The notes under the pieces were generated by a model. That model saw nothing but the letters and a program-made list of their open reading frames with translations. It was not told where the DNA came from and did no database searches. 28,888 nucleotides of DNA from RGIG5675 sp050943435. Its GTDB lineage: Bacteria > Bacillota > Clostridia > Oscillospirales > Ruminococcaceae. Shown here piece by piece: positions 7,606-15,629 of the stretch. The stretch lies in contig JBMNPE010000011.1 in the NCBI GenBank assembly GCA_050943435.1, forward strand, positions 1 to 28,888, in the 5' to 3' direction. Made by a program: the position numbers and the translations under genes. Positions within the stretch are counted from its first letter, which is position 1, and every line of letters begins with the position of its first letter.

Positions 7606-8283
7606 TTATCTTCTGAGAAGTCCCCGCAGCTTTTTCCTGTCAAAATCCGGATGTCTGGACGTCACCATCGCCATAATGTCATCAAGCGACTTTTCCGGGT
7701 CCTCGGAATATGCGCTCCTGACGAGGTCCTCGCCGAAGAGGTGCTCCGGGGTGTCAAACAGCGAGATTCCGTAGTCCTCGGTCCTGCCGTTCTTGTACTT
7801 TTTGTATACGAACCCGCCCTGCAGTATATAGCAGTGCATCTGCAGCCATCCTGAGAGCTTCTCGAACCTGTACCTCCCGGATCTCGTGTCGAGCCCCATC
7901 TTCTGCCTCAGAACCATGGAAGTGGTGGGACCCTCCCTCATGATGATGTTCATTATTTCTTCTGTGCCCGGCAGTGCAAGCCCGTCGTCGAGCAGGGAAT
8001 CGAAATCGTACCCGTCCCTGCGGTAGTTTGCGAACTTTGGAAACCACTCAAGGCTCACGAATCCCGCCCGTCCTGCAAGCAGTTTTCCGTAAGCGCACCT
8101 GCGGCTGCCCGCCGCGGCATCCTTCCATGCCCACGGGGACTCCTTTGCAGGGCCGTCCCAGGATTCTTCCGGGGACATGTCGTCCACCGAAAACCCGGGG
8201 ATCCCGGACTGGAACATGGGGAGAATTCCCTCCCTGTTCACCGCCTCTATGAGGGTTTCGAGCCCGTCAATCCTGAAATCCAA
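7606..8283 (-). CDS. AlkZ-related protein
   Basis: A 225-residue protein resembling clostridial proteins named AlkZ-related, distant relatives of the YcaQ/AlkZ DNA glycosylases that unhook interstrand crosslinks. Recognisable segments are GILPMFQSGIPGFSVDD near the N-terminus, WAWKDAAAGSRRCAYGKL, AGFVSLEWFPKFANYRRDGY, a winged-helix-like LQMHCYIL region, and DTPEHLFGED. It is much shorter than full AlkZ (about 400 residues), and I cannot point to a QxQ-type catalytic motif, so glycosylase activity is unproven. The TTG start at 8283 is chosen because GGCGGG lies about 8-10 nt upstream and only 2 nt separate it from the stop of the preceding gene; an ATG at 8355 would overlap that gene by 70 nt. 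It is the last gene of the exporter operon. Confidence 0.72.
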   Translation of the reverse strand: MDFRIDGLETLIEAVNREGILPMFQSGIPGFSVDDMSPEESWDGPAKESPWAWKDAAAGSRRCAYGKLLAGRAGFVSLEWFPKFANYRRDGYDFDSLLDDGLALPGTEEIMNIIMREGPTTSMVLRQKMGLDTRSGRYRFEKLSGWLQMHCYILQGGFVYKKYKNGRTEDYGISLFDTPEHLFGEDLVRSAYSEDPEKSLDDIMAMVTSRHPDFDRKKLRGLLRR

Positions 8284-8285
8284 CT

Positions 8286-8900
8286 TTATTTCCCGCCTTT
8301 GAACCTTACCGTTTCCGTTATTATCCTTCCGCCTACCGTCACACGGTGCTTCCAATCCTTCTCGTGGGCAGCCCTGTCTCCCTCTATAGCTTCCTGTGTG
8401 CGCAGCCTCGCAGTCCTCTCGAGGCCCGCAAGGCTCAGGCTGTCGAGATCAGGAACCTCGAGTGCAGGTATGTTCTGCGTCCCGCTCCCGGCTTCCAGGC
8501 ATATCGGATATGCCCTCTGCTCTATCGAGCATCTCCCGTTCACGGCCCTCAGCACATAGACCTTCGGACTGTCATTGTCGGCAAAGCAGGCCATCAGGGT
8601 GAATGAGCTCACCGCGCGGGACAGCTTTGACTGGATCCTCGTACCGCTCGAGAGGAGCTTTCCGACCCTCACAAGCTGCTGAGAATGGGATCCGCCGGAC
8701 CTGAGTATCGCGGATGCCCTTCTGAAATAATCTACTCCGAGGCACCTTGTGAGCCCGCACATGGCCCAGATGCTTCTGCCGTCGTCGGAAACAAATACCT
8801 TCCTCCTCAGGCTCAGATGCATCCCGAGATCAAAGGTTTCCCTCGAATCGCCTGCCGCTGCGGCGCCTCTGCTGTTTACAAGCATGCATATGTAGGACAT
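8286..8900 (-). CDS. Proteasome/HslV-fold (Ntn-hydrolase superfamily) protein of unknown function
   Basis: A 204-residue protein. If the initiator Met is removed, the new N-terminus is Ser1. Asp falls at position 17 in AAGDSRE and Lys at 33 in RRKVF, exactly the Thr1/Asp17/Lys33 numbering of proteasome beta subunits and HslV; the DSR-x-T stretch also matches proteasomes. Further on are WAMCGLT (about 44-50), AGSGT (136-140), like the GSG of proteasomes, and a C-terminal VGGRIITETV like the final SGG-strand. N-terminal serine in place of threonine is known in some HslV/CodW proteins. No signal peptide, no propeptide, and no HslU/ClpX-like ATPase nearby. ATG 8900 is preceded by GAGG overlapping the thpR stop. 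The peptidase role is inferred; it might instead be an Anbu-like assembly. Confidence 0.7.
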   Translation of the reverse strand: MSYICMLVNSRGAAAAGDSRETFDLGMHLSLRRKVFVSDDGRSIWAMCGLTRCLGVDYFRRASAILRSGGSHSQQLVRVGKLLSSGTRIQSKLSRAVSSFTLMACFADNDSPKVYVLRAVNGRCSIEQRAYPICLEAGSGTQNIPALEVPDLDSLSLAGLERTARLRTQEAIEGDRAAHEKDWKHRVTVGGRIITETVRFKGGK

Positions 8901-8908
8901 TATGGGCC

Positions 8909-9412
8909 TCAGTCAAGGGACTTTTCGTATATTGGCGTGTAGGTCAGCTTTCCGTCAACCCGCCTGCTGTTCATGAGAAGAACCCGGTTGATTTCGAATT
9001 CCGTGTCAACAGAAGGCCTCGTGACATCCGGAGGAACCTTTCGCGCAAGCGTTATATGCGGGGTGAACGGCTTCCTGTCGTAGGGGACACCGAACTCGTC
9101 GAGTGCATCGACAACTGCTTTTCTCAGCTCAGCCAGCTTCCTGTCCTTCTTCATGAAAGCCACGGCAGTGTCCCCGAACCTGCCGGAGCCCTGCACGCGG
9201 GCAGTGAATGATTCGAGGTCAAGCGAATCCATTGCCTTCTTGGCCTCTTCCACGAGCTTCGGGCCGGCCTCTCCTATGAACGCCAGAGTCAGGTGCATGT
9301 TCTCCCTCGGGGTGAACCTGCACGCAGGGCACTGCTCCTTTATTCCGTCGCGCGCCTCCTCGAGCGCATCAAGTGCCATGTACTGCGGAACCGCAGCTAC
9401 AAATAGTCTCAT
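8909..9412 (-). CDS. thpR: RNA 2',3'-cyclic phosphodiesterase (2H family, LigT/ThpR)
   Basis: A 167-residue 2H phosphoesterase that opens 2',3'-cyclic phosphates on RNA ends. Both catalytic HxTx motifs are present: HLTL at residues 40-43 and HITL at 119-122, with the usual MRLFVAA N-terminus and FTPHITLAR context. Length is normal for the family. Its ATG overlaps the stop of the upstream exporter gene as TGATG, so translation is probably coupled. The next gene starts 8 nt downstream. The physiological substrate is uncertain for the whole family. Confidence 0.92.
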   Translation of the reverse strand: MRLFVAAVPQYMALDALEEARDGIKEQCPACRFTPRENMHLTLAFIGEAGPKLVEEAKKAMDSLDLESFTARVQGSGRFGDTAVAFMKKDRKLAELRKAVVDALDEFGVPYDRKPFTPHITLARKVPPDVTRPSVDTEFEINRVLLMNSRRVDGKLTYTPIYEKSLD

Positions 9413-11238
9413 CAGCTCTCTGCTTCGAACTGCCTTGTGTAGAGTTCGAAGTAAACCCCCTGTTTTTTCATAAGGGACTCGTGATCACCGCGTTCGATTA
9501 TCTTTCCGTCCCTGACGACAAGTATTATATCAGCTTCCCTTATCGTAGAAAGCCTGTGCGCGACCATGAAGGCCGTGCGGCCGCTTATCATCGTCTTGAT
9601 TGCGCTCTGTATCTTTTTTTCAGTGACAGTGTCCACTGAAGATGTGGCCTCGTCCAGCATCAGAAGGGGCGGGTCGGCGATTATTGCCCTTGCAAATGAA
9701 ATCAGCTGCTTCTCCCCGGTGGAGAGCAGGTTTCCGCTCTCCCCGACATCCGTGTCGAGGCCCTTGTCCAGCCTGTCCACGATGTCCTTCGCCGACACGA
9801 GCTCGAGCGCCTTCATGATCTCCTCGTCGGTGGCATCGGGCTTTCCGTACTTCATGTTGTCCCGTATCGTCCCGGAGAACAGGTGAGGGCTCTGCAGGAC
9901 GTACCCAATGTTGCTGTGCAGCCACAGCACAGACCTGTCCCTCAGGTCCTTTCCGTCGAGCAGTATACGGCCCGAAGTGGGCTCATAGAAGCGGCACATC
10001 AGGTTGACAAGGGTGGATTTCCCGGCTCCAGTGTCCCCGACCAGGGCGACGACTGTCCCCTGCGGGACGTCGAGGGAAAAATGCTCGATTACATACTGGT
10101 CCCCGTCCGGGTACTTGAAGGAGACGTCGTCGAACTTCACGTCCCCGTGCACCTTCTCCCAGTTTTCCTTCTTTGGCTCGAAGGTGGTCCCGTACTTTTC
10201 AATCACATCGGGCCTGTCCGTGACTTCGCTCTTCGTTTCCATGAGCTTTGTGAAGCGCTCGATGTTGACCTGGACGGTAATCATGTCCGAGAGTGCGGCG
10301 ACCAGGAAGCGGACGGGTCCCGTTATTCCCTGGGCGTAGTTCATGAATACCGACAGCACGCCGAGCTCCATGAGCCCGGCTTTTGTGATGAGGCCGCCCT
10401 GCCACAGGACGATTGCGACAGCGAGTGAAGCCCCGAATATCATGACCGACCTGAAGAGTGCCCTGTACCGTGCGTTCTTGACAGACACCGCCTTCATCTC
10501 GGCGGTGACCTTCTGGAAAGAGCTGTATGCCTTGTCCTCGATGACGAGGGTCTTAATCGTCTTGGCCCCCGAGATTCCTTCGTTGAACTTCGATGTGATC
10601 CTGGAGTTTACCTCCCGAATTTCCCTGCCGTATCTCTTGAGCTTTTTCTGGAAATACACAGATGCCAGGGTCACCAGAGGTACTATTGCGATTACAAACA
10701 GCGCCAGCCTCCAGTTTAGAGACAGCATTACTGCGGAAGCGCCGATAATGTAGAGCACTGTCCATATCCCGTCGAAGAGGTTCCATGCCAGGATGTCCCC
10801 TATCTTGTCCGTGTCGCTCATTATCCTCGAATGTATGTGGCCCACCGAGTTCCTGGCGAAGTACGAGAGCGACAGCTCCTGCACGTGGTCGAATGCCGCC
10901 TTCCTCATGCTTCCGGCCATCATCGTGTCAGTTGTGCATGCCATGTACACAGATGTGGAATTCATGACAGTCTGGAACACCAGGGTGAGGAAATAGAGAG
11001 CCGTGAAGCCCCAGATCCCGTCCAGGGTCCTCTCCGCCACAAAGCCGTCTATGGCCCAGCTCTGGAACAGCGGGAGGATTATGTCCATGCAGCTCCCAAG
11101 TATGCCGGTGACAATGAGGAGGACAATGTATTTCCTGCATGACCTAAGGTACGGCCTGAGCTTCGGCAGTCCGAACCATTTGAGGTGGACGTCGTAGCTC
11201 TTGAGCACCGCTTCCTTGTCGTAGATTTCAGAATCCAT
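9412..11238 (-). CDS. Heterodimeric ABC exporter, half-transporter 2 (canonical Walker B, degenerate signature)
   Basis: A 608-residue type IV ABC exporter half: six transmembrane helices in residues 35-320 and a nucleotide-binding domain from about 365. Walker A is GDTGAGKST (401-409), Walker B LLMLDE with catalytic E530, switch His H561 in AHRLST. The signature is LSTGE (505-509) instead of LSGGQ. It pairs with the gene just upstream, whose defects are complementary, forming one functional and one degenerate ATP site as in TM287/288. Substrate unknown; multidrug, lipid or peptide export are typical. It follows the partner gene by 13 nt and overlaps thpR by 1 nt. Confidence 0.93.
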   Translation of the reverse strand: MDSEIYDKEAVLKSYDVHLKWFGLPKLRPYLRSCRKYIVLLIVTGILGSCMDIILPLFQSWAIDGFVAERTLDGIWGFTALYFLTLVFQTVMNSTSVYMACTTDTMMAGSMRKAAFDHVQELSLSYFARNSVGHIHSRIMSDTDKIGDILAWNLFDGIWTVLYIIGASAVMLSLNWRLALFVIAIVPLVTLASVYFQKKLKRYGREIREVNSRITSKFNEGISGAKTIKTLVIEDKAYSSFQKVTAEMKAVSVKNARYRALFRSVMIFGASLAVAIVLWQGGLITKAGLMELGVLSVFMNYAQGITGPVRFLVAALSDMITVQVNIERFTKLMETKSEVTDRPDVIEKYGTTFEPKKENWEKVHGDVKFDDVSFKYPDGDQYVIEHFSLDVPQGTVVALVGDTGAGKSTLVNLMCRFYEPTSGRILLDGKDLRDRSVLWLHSNIGYVLQSPHLFSGTIRDNMKYGKPDATDEEIMKALELVSAKDIVDRLDKGLDTDVGESGNLLSTGEKQLISFARAIIADPPLLMLDEATSSVDTVTEKKIQSAIKTMISGRTAFMVAHRLSTIREADIILVVRDGKIIERGDHESLMKKQGVYFELYTRQFEAES

Positions 11239-11251
11239 ATCTCCTCCGGCC

Positions 11252-13075
11252 TCAGTCAGTCCCGGCCTGTATTTCCAAAGTTTCCTTGTAGAGCCCCTCT
11301 GCCTTTGAGAGCTCCTCCGGCGTACCTGTCTGGACGACTCTCCCGTTGTCCAGAACTATAACCATGTCTGCGTTTTCCAGGGATCTGACCCTGTGGGAGA
11401 CGATGATGACCGTGGAGTCAGAGAATTCGCTGTCCAGAGCGCTTCTTATCCTGCTGTCAGTGAGGGAATCCACCGCAGACAGTGAATCGTCCAGCACCTT
11501 TATCGGGGTGTCTTCCATCAGCATCCTGGCAATCGCGACCCTCTGCATCTGGCCGCCCGAGAGCGTGACACCGCGCTCCCCTATCACGGTCTTGTATCCA
11601 TCGGTGAACGAGTTTGCAGTCCTGTCCATGTCCGCAGCCTTTGAGGCCCTTGTTATTTCGGACATTTCCGGATGGTCCCTGGTTATTCCTATGTTGTCCT
11701 TGAGCGTTCCTGCAAACAGGAAGGGCTCCTGCAGCACCAGGCCGATATGGGACCTCACCCAGTCCCTCGGAATCCTGGAAAGGTCGGTCCCGGAGATCGT
11801 TATCCTTCCGTTTCCGGGTTCCAGGTCGTATATCCTGTCGAGCAGCTCCACAAGCGTGGATTTCCCGGATCCTGTAGATCCCATGACCCCGACCACGGAT
11901 CCCCCCGGAATTGTGAAGGATACGTCCTTGAGAGCCTCTGTGCCGCCGTCGTATGAGAAGCTCACATGGTCGAACACTATATCTCCGCTCATGTCGGGCC
12001 TAACCGGGTTCTCGGGCTCCGTTTCGGGTTCGCTCCTCAGTATGTAGCAGACCCTGTCGATGGAAACCCCTGCCCTGCTTATGTTGGACACGACTCTCCC
12101 GAGCTCCCTTACGGGCCAGCTCAGAAGGGCATTGTAGGATATGTAGGCAATCAGCTGTCCCACGGTGAGCCTGCCCTTTACTGCGAACACGGTCCCGAGG
12201 ACCAGAACAAGCATCACCTGCAGGCCTGAAATGAAGTCCCCGACTCCCCAGAACACCGTCGAAACCCTGTGGAGCTTCATCCATTTTCCTATGAGTTCGT
12301 CGTTTTTTGAGTCGAAGCTCTTCCTCTCATACCTCTCTCTTCCGAAGGCCTTCACCACGCGTATTCCTGTGAGGTTTTCCTGGCATATCGTGGAGAGTTC
12401 GCCCGAGCACGCGTCGGCCTCATAAAACCTCTCGAACGTCTTCTTCCCGAAGATAACAGTGTAGAGGAATATGATCGGGAAAGTGGCCGCCACAGCCAGT
12501 GAGAGCGTGGTATCTATCCTGAACATGAAGATCATCGATATTACCATCAGGATCACTATCCTGACGGCTGACACGAGCTGGTCAGAGACGAACTGCCTGA
12601 CTGTTTCGACGTCGCTTGTGCACCTCTGGATTATGTCCCCGGTGTGGTTGCTGTTGTACCAGGTGAATGACAGCTTTTCGAGATGTGAATAGAGGCTGTC
12701 CCTGAGCTTCTTTGCAAGGGATTCTGAGCCCCTGCCGTTCATGACTGAATAGGCATAGGTGAAGAATGCGGAAAGAAGCGAGAGAACGGCAACTGCGGCC
12801 GCAAGGACCCACAGGTTGGATTTGAGGTAGCCCGATACCGCCTCTGTGGAAAATCCCTCTGCCAGCCATGACGCATACGCCGGGACGGTCATCTCGGCAT
12901 CGCCTATGACGGAGTCGATGGTTATCCTTATGATGTCGGGGACGATCATGTCTATATATGAACTGAACGCGGCAAAAACAATGCCCGCCGCGAAGAACCA
13001 CATGCTCTTCCGGGTGAGCTTCATTATGAACAGCAGGTTGCTGCCCCCAGACTTTTTCTCTCTCTTTTTCCTCAT
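11252..13075 (-). CDS. Heterodimeric ABC exporter, half-transporter 1 (degenerate Walker B)
   Basis: A 607-residue ABC exporter half with six membrane helices (about 24-320) and a nucleotide-binding domain. Walker A is GSTGSGKST (399-407), the signature LSGGQ (505-509) is canonical, and H561 is present. Walker B ends IKVLDD: D530 replaces the catalytic Glu. The N-terminus MRKKREKKSGG is strongly basic and cytosolic. Together with the downstream half it gives one hydrolytic site (partner Walker motifs plus this LSGGQ) and one degenerate site. Start 13075 has no strong SD; a GC-rich hairpin lies 18 nt upstream. It is first in a five-gene operon with thpR, the Ntn-fold gene and the AlkZ-related gene. 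Confidence 0.93.
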   Translation of the reverse strand: MRKKREKKSGGSNLLFIMKLTRKSMWFFAAGIVFAAFSSYIDMIVPDIIRITIDSVIGDAEMTVPAYASWLAEGFSTEAVSGYLKSNLWVLAAAVAVLSLLSAFFTYAYSVMNGRGSESLAKKLRDSLYSHLEKLSFTWYNSNHTGDIIQRCTSDVETVRQFVSDQLVSAVRIVILMVISMIFMFRIDTTLSLAVAATFPIIFLYTVIFGKKTFERFYEADACSGELSTICQENLTGIRVVKAFGRERYERKSFDSKNDELIGKWMKLHRVSTVFWGVGDFISGLQVMLVLVLGTVFAVKGRLTVGQLIAYISYNALLSWPVRELGRVVSNISRAGVSIDRVCYILRSEPETEPENPVRPDMSGDIVFDHVSFSYDGGTEALKDVSFTIPGGSVVGVMGSTGSGKSTLVELLDRIYDLEPGNGRITISGTDLSRIPRDWVRSHIGLVLQEPFLFAGTLKDNIGITRDHPEMSEITRASKAADMDRTANSFTDGYKTVIGERGVTLSGGQMQRVAIARMLMEDTPIKVLDDSLSAVDSLTDSRIRSALDSEFSDSTVIIVSHRVRSLENADMVIVLDNGRVVQTGTPEELSKAEGLYKETLEIQAGTD

Positions 13076-13093
13076 TAAAACCCGCAGAAAACA

Positions 13094-13135
13094 GGCGCGG
13101 CATCGGTCCGGATGCCGCGCCAGGACTCAATTATA
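13094..13135 (-). promoter_or_regulatory. GC-rich hairpin and upstream TATAAT before the exporter operon
   Basis: A perfect 11-bp stem GGCGCGGCATC/GATGCCGCGCC with a 6-nt loop spans 13094-13121. On the minus strand it is followed by TGTTTTCTG, so it may terminate the upstream EF-G-like/small-gene transcript. A perfect TATAAT (13130-13135) sits immediately after the upstream stop codon; a start 6-8 nt later would place the hairpin at the 5' end of the exporter mRNA, possibly stabilising it. No good -35 is seen. The two readings are not mutually exclusive. Confidence 0.55.
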
Positions 13136-13137
13136 AC

Positions 13138-13425
13138 TCAGTTTCCGTACTCGCGATAGCTCTTGGCCCTTACCTCGTCTATCACAGAGGCTATTATCCA
13201 CACTCCGAAGAACACGACGAGAGTCATTATCACTTCGTATTTCACCGGATCGGCAGCGCTGGAATAGCTGCCCGTGGCAATGTCGGACGCAAGGCTCAGT
13301 CCCGCCAGGATGACTGCATCCACCAGATCGCAGAGCCTCCTCTTCCAGAAGCCTGATGTGGTATTTTCAGCGGTGACCGGTATTGCGGCCATTGAAATAA
13401 ACTGGGATTTGCCACCTAATTTCAT
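13138..13425 (-). CDS. Small two-helix membrane protein of unknown function
   Basis: A 95-residue protein with two hydrophobic segments, LVDAVILAGLSLASDIA and VIMTLVVFFGVWIIASVI, a basic patch WKRRL before the first and a charged C-terminal end (DEVRAKSYREYGN). I recognise no family. The start at 13425 has AAGG about 9 nt upstream; Met12 is a possible alternative. It follows the EF-G-like gene by 16 nt and is probably co-transcribed with it, ending at the hairpin at 13094-13121. Confidence 0.6.
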   Translation of the reverse strand: MKLGGKSQFISMAAIPVTAENTTSGFWKRRLCDLVDAVILAGLSLASDIATGSYSSAADPVKYEVIMTLVVFFGVWIIASVIDEVRAKSYREYGN

Positions 13426-13441
13426 CTGGGTACCTTGGGAT

Positions 13442-15508
13442 TTACTCCTCTTCCTCCTGCATGTCTGCCTCGTCTATGATCTTCTGCTCGAGGTTGGAGG
13501 GCACCTGCTCGTAGCGAAGGAACTCCTGCTCGTACGATCCCCTTCCCTGGGTTGTGGACCTTATATACGTAGAGAAGTCCTGGAGCTCGGATTCAGGTAT
13601 CTCCGCATCTATCTCCTGGAGCCCTGCCTTCATCGGCGTCATTCCGAGGACCCTGCCGCGGCGCTTTGTGACGTCGCCCATGATGTCGCCCGTGTTGCTG
13701 TCGGGGACATAGATCTTGACGGTGTCAATCGGCTCGAGGAGGCACGGCTTTGCGTCCTTGCACGCCGCCTTGTATGCGAGCCTCGCCGCTGATTTGAACG
13801 CAACTTCCTTTGAATCGACAGGATGGTATTTTCCGTCGTAGAGCGTGGCCTTTATGCCGACCATCGGATATCCGGCCAGAACTCCGTGCTGGAGGGCTTC
13901 CCTGAGTCCCTTTTCTACTGCAGGAATGAACTCCTTCGGAACGGCGCCGCCGACAACCGCATTGACGAACTCGAAGTCCGTCCCGTCGGTCATGGGCTCG
14001 AACTTGATGTCGACGACTCCAAACTGCCCTGCGCCTCCGGTCTGCTTCTTGTGCTTTCCTTCTGCAGATGCGGCCTTTCTGATCGTCTCCCTGTAGGCTA
14101 TCTTCGGGACGGCAAGTCCGATATCTACGCCGAATTTCGACTTGATCTTGGAAGCCACCACATCTAGGTGCTGGTCCCCGAGTCCTGCCAGTATCTGCTG
14201 TCCGGTCTCCTTGTTGATGTAATAGGAGAGCGTCCTGTCCTCTTCGAGCATCTTCTGGATTGCAGATGCAATCTTGCCCTCGTCGCCCTTGTTCTTGGTG
14301 TATATGGACATCTTGAGGGTGGCCTTCGGGAACTCGACCGGCTTTACGGTTATTATCCTGTCAGGCGGGCAGAGGGTATCCCCGGTCTTCACGTCGGAGA
14401 GCTTGCTGAGGGCCCCGATGTCGCCCGCGGAGAGCTCCTGTGCGTCAATCTGCTTCTTTCCCTTGAGGGAAATGAGCTTTCCCGGCTTTACCTGCACACC
14501 GGATGTCGAAATCGCGAGGTTTGAGTCCGCCTTGAGAACGCCGGATTCGACCCTTACATATGAGAGTTTTCCGACGAACGGGTCTGCCACTGTCTTGAAC
14601 ACGTATACGACCACCGGTCCCTTGGGATCGCACGGAAGCTCCGCCTTGTTCCCGTCCTTGTCGACTGCCTCAGTGGGTGCCGCCTTGTCCGGTGACGGGG
14701 CAAAGTCGTTGATGGCCTCCAGGACGAGGTCCGTGGCTTCCCTTGTGAGGGATTCCCCGCAGAGGACCGGGGCAAGCTTTCCGGTGCGCATGGCTGCCCT
14801 GATTCCTGTCACGAGCTCCTCTTTTGTAAACGGCTCGTCGTTGAAGAACTTCTCCATCAGAGCATCGTCAGTCTCTGATATCTGCTCCCTCAGGGCCGAG
14901 AGATAGTCGGCAACGGCATCGGCGTCGAACGGGACCTCGGATGCCTTCCCGTCCTTGTACGTGTAAGCCTTCTTGTTTACGAGGTCCTCGTAGACGATGG
15001 GCTTGCCCTCTTCCTTGAGGGGAACCACTATCGGACACACTGCGTCCCCAAACACGTCCCTGAGCCCGCTCATGGTCTTGTCGAAGTCTGAATGCTCCGC
15101 TCCGAGCTTGCTTACGTAGAACATCTTTGCCCTGCCGTACTTCTCGGCAAGGTCCCAGGCCTTTTCTGTCCCGACTGAAACGCCGCTGTGTGCTGATACC
15201 GCGATAAGAACCGTATCAGCCGCGAGTATTGCCTCATAAGCGCCTAGTGCGAAATCAAAGAGCCCCGGGGCGTCGAGGAGGTTCACCCTGCATCCCTTGT
15301 AATCATAGAAAGAGACCGAAGTGCTTATCGTCGCCTTGCGGCGTATTTCCTCAGGATCGTAGTCCATGACGGTGTTTCCGTCTGCCACTGACCCGAATCT
15401 GTCTGACGATTTGGTCTCAAAAAGCAGGGCCTCCGCAAGACTCGTCTTTCCGCTCGAGCTGTGCCCCGCAAGCATTACATTGCGTATCTTTTCAGGTGCA
15501 AGGGACAT
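13442..15508 (-). CDS. EF-G-like translational GTPase (FusA2-type paralogue) with altered G4 motif
   Basis: A 688-residue protein with the full EF-G domain order. G1 AGHSSSGKTS (14-23), G3 DAPG (79-82), then the segment that should hold NKxD reads SKLG (133-136), losing both Asn and Asp. The catalytic-His position after DAPG is not His (DAPGLFDF). Domain III shows EEDRTLSYYINKETGQQILAGLGDQHLD, quoted here only as the region near 430-460, and domain IV has GGAGQFGVV. The C-terminus is strongly acidic (MQEEEE). This belongs to the clostridial second EF-G-like group, not the main FusA normally found beside rpsL/rpsG/tuf. Its job is unknown; ribosome interaction is inferred. SD GGAGG precedes ATG 15508. 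Confidence 0.88.
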   Translation of the reverse strand: MSLAPEKIRNVMLAGHSSSGKTSLAEALLFETKSSDRFGSVADGNTVMDYDPEEIRRKATISTSVSFYDYKGCRVNLLDAPGLFDFALGAYEAILAADTVLIAVSAHSGVSVGTEKAWDLAEKYGRAKMFYVSKLGAEHSDFDKTMSGLRDVFGDAVCPIVVPLKEEGKPIVYEDLVNKKAYTYKDGKASEVPFDADAVADYLSALREQISETDDALMEKFFNDEPFTKEELVTGIRAAMRTGKLAPVLCGESLTREATDLVLEAINDFAPSPDKAAPTEAVDKDGNKAELPCDPKGPVVVYVFKTVADPFVGKLSYVRVESGVLKADSNLAISTSGVQVKPGKLISLKGKKQIDAQELSAGDIGALSKLSDVKTGDTLCPPDRIITVKPVEFPKATLKMSIYTKNKGDEGKIASAIQKMLEEDRTLSYYINKETGQQILAGLGDQHLDVVASKIKSKFGVDIGLAVPKIAYRETIRKAASAEGKHKKQTGGAGQFGVVDIKFEPMTDGTDFEFVNAVVGGAVPKEFIPAVEKGLREALQHGVLAGYPMVGIKATLYDGKYHPVDSKEVAFKSAARLAYKAACKDAKPCLLEPIDTVKIYVPDSNTGDIMGDVTKRRGRVLGMTPMKAGLQEIDAEIPESELQDFSTYIRSTTQGRGSYEQEFLRYEQVPSNLEQKIIDEADMQEEEE

Positions 15509-15550
15509 AGAATTTTCCTCCGATATCCATTACTTTTCAGTTACCTTACC

Positions 15551-15579
15551 AGTGTATCACACGAGAATTTTTATTTACA
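15551..15579 (-). promoter_or_regulatory. Candidate extended -10 promoter of the EF-G-like gene
   Basis: On the minus strand TGATACACT (15551-15559) fits the extended -10 form TGn plus hexamer. A weak TGTAAA lies 17 nt upstream (15574-15579). The leader would be about 35 nt and contains the SD GGAGG. Confidence 0.4.
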
Positions 15580-15629
15580 GAATCCCTTATCCGGCAAAAC
15601 ACCAGAAAGCTTAAACACCTTTTTGTGAA

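Noticed and set aside
13442..15508. Tetracycline ribosomal-protection protein (Tet(M)-like)
   Set aside because: The domain sequence follows the EF-G-like paralogue group, and the G4 loss and acidic tail are not features of Tet(M/O/W).
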